From assembly GCA_937906475.1 (NCBI GenBank), contig CALCZA010000026.1:1-64000 (forward strand): 64,000 nucleotides of DNA, written 5' to 3'. The notes beneath the pieces are model-generated. The model ran no database searches. It saw only the letters and a list, made by a program, of their open reading frames with translations, and was not told where the DNA came from. Shown here in pieces: positions 37,561 through 45,475 of the stretch. How positions within the stretch are numbered: the first letter of the stretch is position 1; every line of letters begins with the position of its first letter. The position numbers were made by a program, and so were the translations under genes. This DNA is from an uncultured bacterium. GTDB lineage: Bacteria > Planctomycetota > UBA1135 > UBA2386.

Positions 37561-38388
37561 ATGGTGGCAGAGCAGGAAGATGACTGGGCGCCATTGACGC
37601 CTGAGCAGCTGGCGCAGAGGCCGTGGGAGGTCCAGGCCCCGGTGGATGCCGCTGAGGCGGGCTTTGCCGAGGTTGCGCCGAAGCCCACGCCGATCGCGCC
37701 GCTGCCTGAGCCCGCCCCTGAAAAGCCCTTGAGTGCGTGTCAGGAAAAAATGGTGCGTGACCTGCAGGAACGGGTTGCCAAAGCGGGGCCAGGCAACAGC
37801 TTGATCGCGCAGGTGCAGCGACGCGAGCAGCGATGGCAGCGCAAGCAGAAGGCTGCGACGCGGGTTGCTGGTCAGCTGGCCGCGACGTGCGTCATTGGCG
37901 AGGCTCCCAAGGCGCCTGAGCCTGAGTTCGAGATCGAAAAGCAGACGGACATGGATCCGAGGGAACTAGAGCCGTGGTTCCAAGAACTGCCAGAGGTCGA
38001 GCGGCAGCGTCTGCGGGAAAGGTGGACTGCCGAGCGGCACAAATTCGACCACACTGGCAAGGCTTGGCGTAGCCGCATGAAGCGCGCGGCTGCCTACGGC
38101 ACGATGAGCTTCGCGGTGACGGGGTTGCTGATGAGCTTTCTGTTCATGGACCTGATGGTGTTGCTCAGTTGCCTCATCGTCGGGCCCTTCGCCGGCATGG
38201 TTGCGCAGCTGCTCGGCGGCGAGCGCTTCACCTATGGGTTGCTTGGTCTGGTCGGATTCGTCGCCGCCATCGGCAACGGCATCATGCTGCCGTTCGCGTG
38301 GTACGGCATGATCTTCAGCATCGCCACGATGGCAGCGCTCGGCATGGATGGTGAGATGCGACGAGCCGCGGGTTGCCGCGACGACTGA
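37561..38388 (+). CDS. Hypothetical membrane protein
   Basis: MVAEQEDDWAPLTPEQLAQRPWEVQ start; C-terminal TM helices. Confidence 0.65.
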   Translation: MVAEQEDDWAPLTPEQLAQRPWEVQAPVDAAEAGFAEVAPKPTPIAPLPEPAPEKPLSACQEKMVRDLQERVAKAGPGNSLIAQVQRREQRWQRKQKAATRVAGQLAATCVIGEAPKAPEPEFEIEKQTDMDPRELEPWFQELPEVERQRLRERWTAERHKFDHTGKAWRSRMKRAAAYGTMSFAVTGLLMSFLFMDLMVLLSCLIVGPFAGMVAQLLGGERFTYGLLGLVGFVAAIGNGIMLPFAWYGMIFSIATMAALGMDGEMRRAAGCRDD

Positions 38389-38402
38389 TTTGAAACCAGC
38401 GG

Positions 38403-40469
38403 CTAGCGCTTCTTGCGTTCGCGGATCTCGAACGGATGCGCAAGCGCCTGTGGCTTGACGTTGTCGATCAGCGTGCACTGACCCTTATCAAGGTCATCGC
38501 CAACTGCCGCGAGGTGCTTGCGCAGGCGATCCATTTCCCACAGCCCGGTCAGCAACTTGATGCCCTTGACGCGCGTCATCAACTGTTCGCAATGCAAGGC
38601 AGCGATGCGCATCTGGCTGACGTCGCGGTTACTGGTCGAGTGGTGGCATAAGGCCAGCATCGACACCAGTAGTTCGATGCACTTGCCGAGGCGTTGCAGC
38701 GGGATCTGCGCGCGCGTCAACTCGAGTTGGAAGTGCAGGTTGATGCCGAGGTAGGCAAACCTGAGTTGGCGCAGGCGGCGCTCGGCGAAGCGCGCGTAGC
38801 GGCGTAGTTCGACTGGCAGCAGTTGGTAGCGCGGGATCAGGCTGGTCGGCACGAGGCGGAACGGCGTGCGCAGCAGTTCGATCAGCGAGTTGCCAATAAT
38901 CCAGCCCTTGAGCTTCCAGAATGACGGGTTGGTCAGCAAGCGGCGCGTGGCCGTCAGCACCTTGCCCGGTTTGTCGAACACGGTCCCGGGCGTGATCCGC
39001 AGGATGCGTTGGTCGCGCGGCAACGGCTTGCCCTCGTGGTCGACGTTGATCGACTGCAAGACGCCGAGCATGCCGGCCATGTACTTCGACGTGAACTTGT
39101 CGGTGACGTCCTTGACCATGCCCATCAGGATCAAGTCGTCTTCGCCTTCGACGACGCCAAACACGTGCATGTTGTGGCGGGCGTCGTGCACGCGCGAGCC
39201 CTGGTCAAACGAACGGCCGCCGATTACGCGTTCGCAAGCGATCTGCGAGTCGAGTGCGCTGGTTGCGGCTGCCGACTTGGTCAAGTCGCGCAAGCCGGCG
39301 AGGTCGACGCCGTCCTTGTCTTGACGCAGCGACAGATGGCTGAGCGCGCGCGACATCAGTGAGCCACCGAGCATCCTGCCGATGTGTTGCCGCGGCAGTT
39401 CGTGCTTGATGACCGGGCCGCCAACGCCTTCGCGACTGCGCGCATACGCGGTCGCATCGGTTGCGAACATTCGTTGGTAGCCAGACGCCATCGCCGCCAA
39501 CATGCAGCGGCCCATGCGCAGGCAGTAGAACAGCACCTCGACGCCGTCGGCCTGGATCTCTTCGTTGGCCTTCAGCGGGTAGTTGTGAAAGTGCAGGCGC
39601 GAGTTGTAGTTCGCGGTGAAGGCACCGGTGTTCGACGACTGGCACCAGAACTCGTAGCCCTTACCGTCGCTCTTCTGGATGTCTTGTTCCGGCAGTTTGG
39701 TCACGAACAGACCGACCTTCTTGCCTTCCTTGCCGACGCGGCAAACGATGCCGACCAAACCGCCGTGGGTGGCGTTGGTGATCCACAACTTGTTGCGATC
39801 GCCATCGGCGAACAGGCGGAAGCCACCCGACGGATCCGACTCGACGTAGGCGCGCACCTTCTTGGCGTTGACGCCGATGCCGACCTCGGTCAGGCCAAAC
39901 GCCATCAGTTCGCCATCGGAGACTAGCGGCAGGAACGTTTTCTTTTGTTCGTCGGTGCCGTAGGCGAGCAGCGACCCGGCGCCGATCGTCAGTTCGCCGG
40001 AGATCTCGACCGCGAGCGGGCCGAGGCCGTTGGCGGCCATCTCTTCTTCGACCAGCGCGAGTTGCGTGTATTCCGCGTTCTTGCCGCCGAACTCGCCGGG
40101 CACGGTGAAGCCGTAACCGCCAGCTGCCGCGACCTGCTTGCGCAGCGTGCTCGACAGTTTGCCATCGGCGGTGAAGGCCGTGCCTCGCGTCAGTGAGTCC
40201 ATCGCCGCAGCCATGACTTCGTCGCCAGCTACGCGATCTGCCTTGGCAGCACCCATGGCGCCGCTCTGCAGCTCGCCAGTCTCGGGCTGCGGGCCATAGA
40301 TCAAGCGCTCCACCAATCCTTGTTTGCTGGCGCCGAGGCGCTTGGCAGCTTGCTGGGCGGCGTCGTCGAGGGCGCCAACGTCGCGCGCTGATTCGGCGTC
40401 GCCGGCAGCGGCGAGTGCCTGGGCGGCGGTGGATGCGGTGGCGGAGGACTCTGTCGGTTGGGTGCTCAC
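38403..40469 (-). CDS. Acyl-CoA dehydrogenase family protein
   Basis: ELTIGAGSLLAYGTDEQKKTFLPLVSDGELMAFGLTE, RMLGGSLMSRALSHLSLRQD; GTG start (MSTQPTESS) preferred to upstream TTG (40487). Confidence 0.85.
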   Translation of the reverse strand: MSTQPTESSATASTAAQALAAAGDAESARDVGALDDAAQQAAKRLGASKQGLVERLIYGPQPETGELQSGAMGAAKADRVAGDEVMAAAMDSLTRGTAFTADGKLSSTLRKQVAAAGGYGFTVPGEFGGKNAEYTQLALVEEEMAANGLGPLAVEISGELTIGAGSLLAYGTDEQKKTFLPLVSDGELMAFGLTEVGIGVNAKKVRAYVESDPSGGFRLFADGDRNKLWITNATHGGLVGIVCRVGKEGKKVGLFVTKLPEQDIQKSDGKGYEFWCQSSNTGAFTANYNSRLHFHNYPLKANEEIQADGVEVLFYCLRMGRCMLAAMASGYQRMFATDATAYARSREGVGGPVIKHELPRQHIGRMLGGSLMSRALSHLSLRQDKDGVDLAGLRDLTKSAAATSALDSQIACERVIGGRSFDQGSRVHDARHNMHVFGVVEGEDDLILMGMVKDVTDKFTSKYMAGMLGVLQSINVDHEGKPLPRDQRILRITPGTVFDKPGKVLTATRRLLTNPSFWKLKGWIIGNSLIELLRTPFRLVPTSLIPRYQLLPVELRRYARFAERRLRQLRFAYLGINLHFQLELTRAQIPLQRLGKCIELLVSMLALCHHSTSNRDVSQMRIAALHCEQLMTRVKGIKLLTGLWEMDRLRKHLAAVGDDLDKGQCTLIDNVKPQALAHPFEIRERKKR

Positions 40470-40610
40470 TATTCGGATTCCGGCCAAACATGGTGCCCGG
40501 CGGACCCCTGCAGCGCCACGGTCTTGGCGAACGATTGACGGTTCGGTTGCTCAGAAGCCACTGGCAACGGGTCGCAAGGGTTCGTACCGTCGTCCGCTAC
40601 GAATCTACCT

Positions 40611-41207
40611 ATGAGCGAATCAACGACCCTCCAGGTCGGGCAAACGGTGCCCGACTTCACCCTCACCACCTACGAGCCAACCACTAAGGGCTTCGGCGCG
40701 TTCTCGCTGGCCGATGCCAAGAAGAACGGCAAGTGGACCATGCTGTTCTTCTACCCGGCGGACTACACGTTCGTTTGAAGCACCGAATTCGCTGCTCTGG
40801 CAGAGCAGCAACAAAGGTTCGCAAAGATGGGCTGTGAGATCGTCACGGTCAGCGCGGACACGCAATTCGTTCACTTGGCTTGGCAGCGCGAAGAGAAGGA
40901 TCTCGAAGCCGTCACGTTCCACATGGGCTCCGACCGCAATGGCGACCTCGCCAAGCAGTTTGGCGTCTGGAACGGTGGCTTCTGCCTGCGCGGCACCTAC
41001 CTCATCTCGCCGGCAGGCATGCTGATGAACGCTGAGGTCAATTTCCTGAACCTCGGCCGCAACATCGATGAGACGATGCGCAAGTTCAAAGCCAACATCT
41101 ACCTCGGCAAGAAGCCCAACGAAGGCTGCCCGTCGAAGTGGCAGGATGATGGCGATCGCACGCTGACGCCCGGCCCGGAAATGGTCGGTCGCGTTCACGA
41201 CGCGTAG
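40611..41207 (+). CDS. Selenoprotein: AhpC/Prx1-type 2-Cys peroxiredoxin with Sec56 (UGA 40776-40778)
   Basis: Continuous frame through one TGA: MSESTTLQVGQTVPDFTLTTYEPTTKGFGAFSLADAKKNGKWTMLFFYPADYTFV-U-STEFAALAEQQQRFAKMGCEIVTVSAD...NEGCPSKWQDDGDRTLTPGPEMVGRVHDA. UGA occupies the peroxidatic Cys position (FYPADFTFVCPTE); resolving Cys CPSKW retained. Confidence 0.9.
40791..40809 (+). promoter_or_regulatory. Putative bacterial SECIS element of the peroxiredoxin
   Basis: GCTGCTCT-GGC-AGAGCAGC: perfect 8-bp stem, triloop GGC with G in the first two positions; loop starts after 20 nt from the UGA. Confidence 0.85.
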
Positions 41208-41335
41208 CTCCGCGCGGCGAAGTTGGTGGTCGCTCAGCCCGAGCAGGGCGGCGGGCAACCGGCGATGCCAACGGCCGCTTCGCGCGGCTGCACGGGTCTG
41301 CACAAGCACTGCCCGTTACAAGATTGGCGTGTCGC

Positions 41336-41363
41336 TCACGACATTCGTGACTGGCGCGCCAGT
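41336..41363. promoter_or_regulatory. Inverted repeat TCACGA-CAT-TCGTGA abutting 14-bp palindrome ACTGGCGCGCCAGT
   Basis: 41336-41350 and 41350-41363, about 33 bp upstream of the ATG at 41396. Confidence 0.55.
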
Positions 41364-41395
41364 TTCATGTCCCGAGATCTGTTACCTTTTCCGGC

Positions 41396-42379
41396 ATGAA
41401 TCTCAGTAAGTCATGTTTGGTCATGGCGGCGCTAGCATTCGCAGGTGGCACTCTCGCCGCCCAGCAGAAAGGCAGTGAGCCGCCCGCAATCGAGTTCGTC
41501 AAGGTCTGGAACGATGGTCCCAACTCGTTCGACGAACTCGAAGGCAAAGTCGTCATCCTCGATTTCGGCGCCACTTGGTGAGGCCCGTGCAAAGGGGCCG
41601 TCCCGCATCTGAATGAGCTTCACGAGAAGTTCGCAGATCAGGGATTGCTCGTCATCGGCGTGTCCGATGAAGAGGAAAGCAAGATCGAGAAGACGTTCAT
41701 TGACGACCTCGGGGCCAAGTACCCGATGGCGAAGATCAAGAAGTCTGACACCCAGAAGTACGGCATCAAGTTCTACCCGAGCATCTACTGCATCGCGCCG
41801 GATGGCACGGTGCACTCGGTGCCGGATGATCGCATGCCGAGTGAAGCGGTGATTAAGGAACTGCTGCAAAGCGTGTCGCTGGCGCCGAAACTGCCCGACG
41901 AGTCGCGTTACGCGCCGGTTCGCTCGATGTGGGAAGGCAAGCAATACAAGAAGCTTGACGTCTACCTGACCAAGATCCTCGGTGCCGACAACCTCGACGA
42001 TGAGATGCGCACGGTGTTCGAAGCGCAGCGCAAGGAACTCGACAAGCGGGCGGCCAAGCAGGTCGCGCGGGTCGGTAAGGTCGGTCAGGGGCCGGACTAC
42101 TTCGCCGCCAAGGTCACGCTGCAGAAGATCCAGAAGGAGTGGCTAGGCTTCGAGGCTGCCGGCGCGGCTAAGATTGAGTTGGCCCGCTTTGCTAAGGACC
42201 GCACGATCAAGAAGGAGATCGCCGCGAGCAAGTCGCTGAACAAACTGCTGCGCAAATTCGATCCCAGCAAGATCAGCCAGCGGCGCAAGCTGAAGGCAAG
42301 TCTGCAGAAGTTCGCGGCCAAGAACGCTGGCACCTACGCTGGGGAAGATGCCGCGAAGCAGTTCGCTCGCTTCCGCTAA
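41396..42379 (+). CDS. Selenoprotein: secreted TlpA/thioredoxin-like protein with U-G-P-C motif (UGA 41579-41581, Sec62)
   Basis: Signal peptide MNLSKSCLVMAALAFAGGTLAAQQ; frame continues through one TGA: EGKVVILDFGATW-U-GPCKGAVPHLNELHEKFADQGLLVIGVSDEE...YGIKFYPSIYCIAPDG. TGA replaces first Cys of WCGPC; cis-Pro (YPS) conserved; 41645..42379 is in the same frame. Confidence 0.88.
41587..41608 (+). promoter_or_regulatory. Candidate SECIS of the TlpA-like gene (imperfect)
   Basis: GTGC-[AAA]-GGG-(GCCGT)-CCC-GCAT: 4 bp (one G-U), 3-nt bulge, 3 bp, loop with leading G starting after 15 nt from UGA. Alternative larger hairpin at 41607-41638. Confidence 0.45.
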
Positions 42380-42400
42380 GCAGCGTGCCTGCGACTTTGG

Positions 42401-42440
42401 CCTGAGTCCGATGCCTGAGTTCGATGACCTGAGTCCGATG
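42401..42440 (+). repeat. Three 13-bp direct repeats CCTGAGT(C/T)CGATG
   Basis: 42401-42413, 42414-42426 (one mismatch), 42428-42440; immediately upstream of the GT9 gene. Confidence 0.85.
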
Positions 42441-42451
42441 ATCGGCATCCA

Positions 42452-43270
42452 ATGACCCGCATCCTGGTGATCCGGCGAGGAGGACTCGGGGACACGCTGC
42501 TGACAGCGCCGCTGTTGCGTGCGCTGCGTCGGCAACACGATGGTGCCGAAGTGCACCTCGCCGGCACTCGCGAGTTTTGCGATGTGCTGAGCGCCTATGG
42601 CATTGTCGACGCCGCGCATTCGGCTGAAGACTTCCTGCTGTGGATCCCGGACCGCGCCCGGCAACGCTTGGCGTCGTTTGATCTGGTGATCGGTGACGAA
42701 CCGGATTGCGTGCAGCACGCGTTCGATTTGAAGAGTCACGTCTCTGGCACGCCCTACGCGTTGCAGTTGGCGCGCCAGATCGGGTGTGAGCCTGCTTGGC
42801 CAGCGGACTGTCAGTTGCTGCCGCCGAGAGCCACTGCTGCGTCAGGTGCGATGGTGGTGGCCCCCGGCAGCGGTGGTGTCGAGAAGTGTTGGCCGGCGGA
42901 GCACTGGCTAGCGTTGGCGCATCGCTTCCATGCGCAAGGCTACGACTTGCAGGTCGTCATTGGTCCGGTTGAGATCGAGCGCGCTGATCCGCGCGCCTGG
43001 TCGTGGCCGAGCAATACGCATTTCGTGGTTGAACAAGAACCCGTGCGACTTGCGAAGGTGCTCGAGGGCGCGCGTGCGTTCGTTGGCAATGACAGTGGCA
43101 CGACCCATCTGGCGGCGATGTTGGCAGTGCCGACGGTTGCCATCTTTGTCGCGACCGATGCCTCGGTGTGGGCCCCAGTTGGTGCGCACGTGCAGGTGGC
43201 CGGCAATGTTGGTCAGTTGCCGAACGTCAACGAGGTCGCGAGTTCAGCGGCGCTGGCGTGGGGCGGGTAG
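42452..43270 (+). CDS. Glycosyltransferase family 9 (heptosyltransferase-like)
   Basis: MTRILVIRRGGLGDTLLTAPLLRALRRQ; VVAPGSGGVEKCWPAEHWLALAHRF; FVGNDSGTTHLAAMLAVPTVAIF. Confidence 0.92.
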   Translation: MTRILVIRRGGLGDTLLTAPLLRALRRQHDGAEVHLAGTREFCDVLSAYGIVDAAHSAEDFLLWIPDRARQRLASFDLVIGDEPDCVQHAFDLKSHVSGTPYALQLARQIGCEPAWPADCQLLPPRATAASGAMVVAPGSGGVEKCWPAEHWLALAHRFHAQGYDLQVVIGPVEIERADPRAWSWPSNTHFVVEQEPVRLAKVLEGARAFVGNDSGTTHLAAMLAVPTVAIFVATDASVWAPVGAHVQVAGNVGQLPNVNEVASSAALAWGG

Positions 43271-43804
43271 CTGTTTTCTGACGCGCTGCCAGTAGCCCTT
43301 GGTGGCGTTCTTCTGGTGCCCCTTGGGTCCGCCGTTGTGCACCTTCGCGATTGTCTGGCCATCACCGATGGCCCATGCACGTTTGGCGTGGCGACGCATG
43401 TAGGCATCGATGACACGCTCGGCGTAGTCGCGTTTACGGCATTGCTGGTAGGTGCCGCCGAGCGACTGGTCGAACTCGTTGGCGTCGAACCAGTAGACCT
43501 TGTGGATCTGGTACGGACCGATGGCCTTGCCGTCGTCACCGTCCGGAACGTTGTCGCGGTTGCCGCTCTCGACAAAACGAATGGCATCGAGCAGCACGCG
43601 GCGATTCCAAGTGTCGCCCGATGCTTCGCTTTCACCGCCGGTTGCAAGCCAGACGAGTGTCAGCAGCACAACGCCAGCGATTGAGGCGCTACGTCGGGTG
43701 TGTGGTTGCAAGCGTCGCCACGGGATGCGCACCAGCCTGCGCCAAGCCGTTCGTGCGACGGTCGCCGCGGCTTTGCGGCTTCGCAGTAACAGGCGCATCT
43801 TCAT
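43244..43804 (-). CDS. i-type (destabilase-like) lysozyme domain protein with N-terminal membrane anchor
   Basis: IRFVESGNRDNVPDGDDGKAIGPYQIHKVYWFDANEF...CRKRDYAERVIDAYMRRHA...VHNGGPKGHQKNATKGYWQRVRK resembles invertebrate lysozyme fold motifs. Confidence 0.72.
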   Translation of the reverse strand: MKMRLLLRSRKAAATVARTAWRRLVRIPWRRLQPHTRRSASIAGVVLLTLVWLATGGESEASGDTWNRRVLLDAIRFVESGNRDNVPDGDDGKAIGPYQIHKVYWFDANEFDQSLGGTYQQCRKRDYAERVIDAYMRRHAKRAWAIGDGQTIAKVHNGGPKGHQKNATKGYWQRVRKQLPAPRQRR

Positions 43805-44697
43805 TTGCGTACCACCAGGGCAATGCCGAATACCACGCATCCCGCGCCCACCCAAGTCATCGAACCGTGGCTGCCATCGCCAACCAATTGGGCCAGCACT
43901 ATCGCTAGCACTGGAGTCACGTAGTTAATCAAGGCAAGCATCGATACGGGAGCGGTGCGCAGCAGCCAGAAGTAGATACCGAACGTCATGGTCGTGCCAA
44001 ACACTGCCAAGCAGATAGTGGTGACGGTAACGCGTAGCGACCACGTGATGGCGAGGGGATCTTCCCTGATGAACGCGGCGAGCAGCAGCATGGCGGCACC
44101 GAGCAGCATGCCGTTGCGATTGAGCACGACCGAACTGTGCTTACTGCCATACTTCTTGACCACGGTCGTGCCGATCGCGGCGAGGATCGGGCTGAGCAGC
44201 AGCAACCACGCATAGCCGATATTGTGTTCGCCAATGCCGCCGAGGTCGCCGGAGAACACCGCGACGATACCTGTGAACGAAACCGCGAACCCTAGCCACT
44301 GCTTGGCGCTGAGTCGTTCGCCCAAGAAGCAGACGGCGCTGCCGGCCATCAGCAGCGGAAAGATCGCCCAGAGCACGGCAGCGATGCCGGACGGCACCAC
44401 GGTTTCGGCGCAGTACAGGATGCCGTAGGCGGCGCCGAAGTTGGTGATGCCACAGACAACCCACAGCCAAGTCGGCGGCGGCGGCGCGTTCTCCCACTTG
44501 CGAAATATCGGGGTTACGGCGGCCATCGCAATGCCGGCAATGACGAAGCGCACGGCGGCCGACGACAGCGGAGGCTGTTCTTCGAGGCAGATACGGATGG
44601 CCCACCAGGTGCTGCTCCAAGCGAGGCACAGCACGGTGACGAGGGCGAAGATTACGAGGTTGCGGCGGGGTTCGCCCGGGCGGATCGGCGGCACCAT
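43801..44697 (-). CDS. EamA/DMT-family transporter
   Basis: Ten-TM EamA pattern: AWSSTWWAIRICLEEQPPLSSAAVRFVIAGIAM; NYVTPVLAIVLAQLVGD. Confidence 0.92.
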   Translation of the reverse strand: MVPPIRPGEPRRNLVIFALVTVLCLAWSSTWWAIRICLEEQPPLSSAAVRFVIAGIAMAAVTPIFRKWENAPPPPTWLWVVCGITNFGAAYGILYCAETVVPSGIAAVLWAIFPLLMAGSAVCFLGERLSAKQWLGFAVSFTGIVAVFSGDLGGIGEHNIGYAWLLLLSPILAAIGTTVVKKYGSKHSSVVLNRNGMLLGAAMLLLAAFIREDPLAITWSLRVTVTTICLAVFGTTMTFGIYFWLLRTAPVSMLALINYVTPVLAIVLAQLVGDGSHGSMTWVGAGCVVFGIALVVRK

Positions 44698-44785
44698 GCT
44701 CAGCCTATCGTGGCCAATTCAGACTCCGCAAGCGAGCACCGTTCGCGTGCTGGACGCAGGCAAGTTGCGGTGCCACGCTATCGGT

Positions 44786-45430
44786 ATGCGTAGTCGATTG
44801 TGGGCGAGTCTGGTGTTGTTGGTCTTGGTGGCGACTGCGGCGATGGTTGCCCGCGAGAACGTTGCGCCCGAGAACGTGGCATCGCCATCCGAGCAGCGTG
44901 GCGCGCAGGACCCGAAGCCAGCGCCGCGCGGACCGGATGGTGAGACGCTGCGTCGCGCCCAATTACTGTCCCGAACGAGCGTCGAACATGAGCGCCTGCA
45001 GCGACTCGCTGGCGAGTGGCAGGTGACGCTGCGCACGTTCAGCGCCGACGGCAAGGTGCAGGAAGCCAGCGGCAAGATCCTCGGCCAGTCGATGCTCGGC
45101 GGCCGCTACATCGTGCTCAACCTGAAGGCGAAGATGCAGGGCCAAGATGTCGAGGCCGTACAGATCATCGGCTTCGACACGCTGCGTAAGGCCTACACAT
45201 CGTCGTGGCGCGACAACGCAACCACGTGGCCGGTTGCATGTCACGGCGGTCTCGGTAAGGACGCCGACGTGCTGACGATGACTGGCATGTTGCACGACGC
45301 GCACACACCGAACGGGCGCGGCTTCCGGTTGGTGATCGATCTGCGTGAGAAGGATCAGGTAACCGTGAAGATCTTCGAAGAGCGCGGCTTAGATGAAACG
45401 CCGCTGCAGGAACAGATCTGGAAGCGGTGA
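44786..45430 (+). CDS. DUF1579 family protein, secreted/anchored
   Basis: ERLQRLAGEWQVTLRTFSADGKVQEASGKILGQSMLGGRYIVLNL...FDTLRKAYTSSWRDN. Confidence 0.78.
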   Translation: MRSRLWASLVLLVLVATAAMVARENVAPENVASPSEQRGAQDPKPAPRGPDGETLRRAQLLSRTSVEHERLQRLAGEWQVTLRTFSADGKVQEASGKILGQSMLGGRYIVLNLKAKMQGQDVEAVQIIGFDTLRKAYTSSWRDNATTWPVACHGGLGKDADVLTMTGMLHDAHTPNGRGFRLVIDLREKDQVTVKIFEERGLDETPLQEQIWKR

Positions 45431-45475
45431 TCGTGTCCAAGTCGCTCGGTCCGCTATTTCTTCGGGGCCCTGTTT

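Noticed and set aside
40776-40778. Peroxiredoxin TGA as an ordinary nonsense mutation/pseudogene
   Set aside because: It is the only disruption, sits precisely on the catalytic Cys, is followed by a SECIS-like hairpin, and a neighbouring gene shows the same pattern at its own catalytic Cys.
41582-41599. GGCCC-N8-GGGCC hairpin directly after the second UGA as its SECIS
   Set aside because: Apical loop begins only 5 nt after the UGA, too close for known bacterial SECIS geometry; it competes with the better-spaced alternative.
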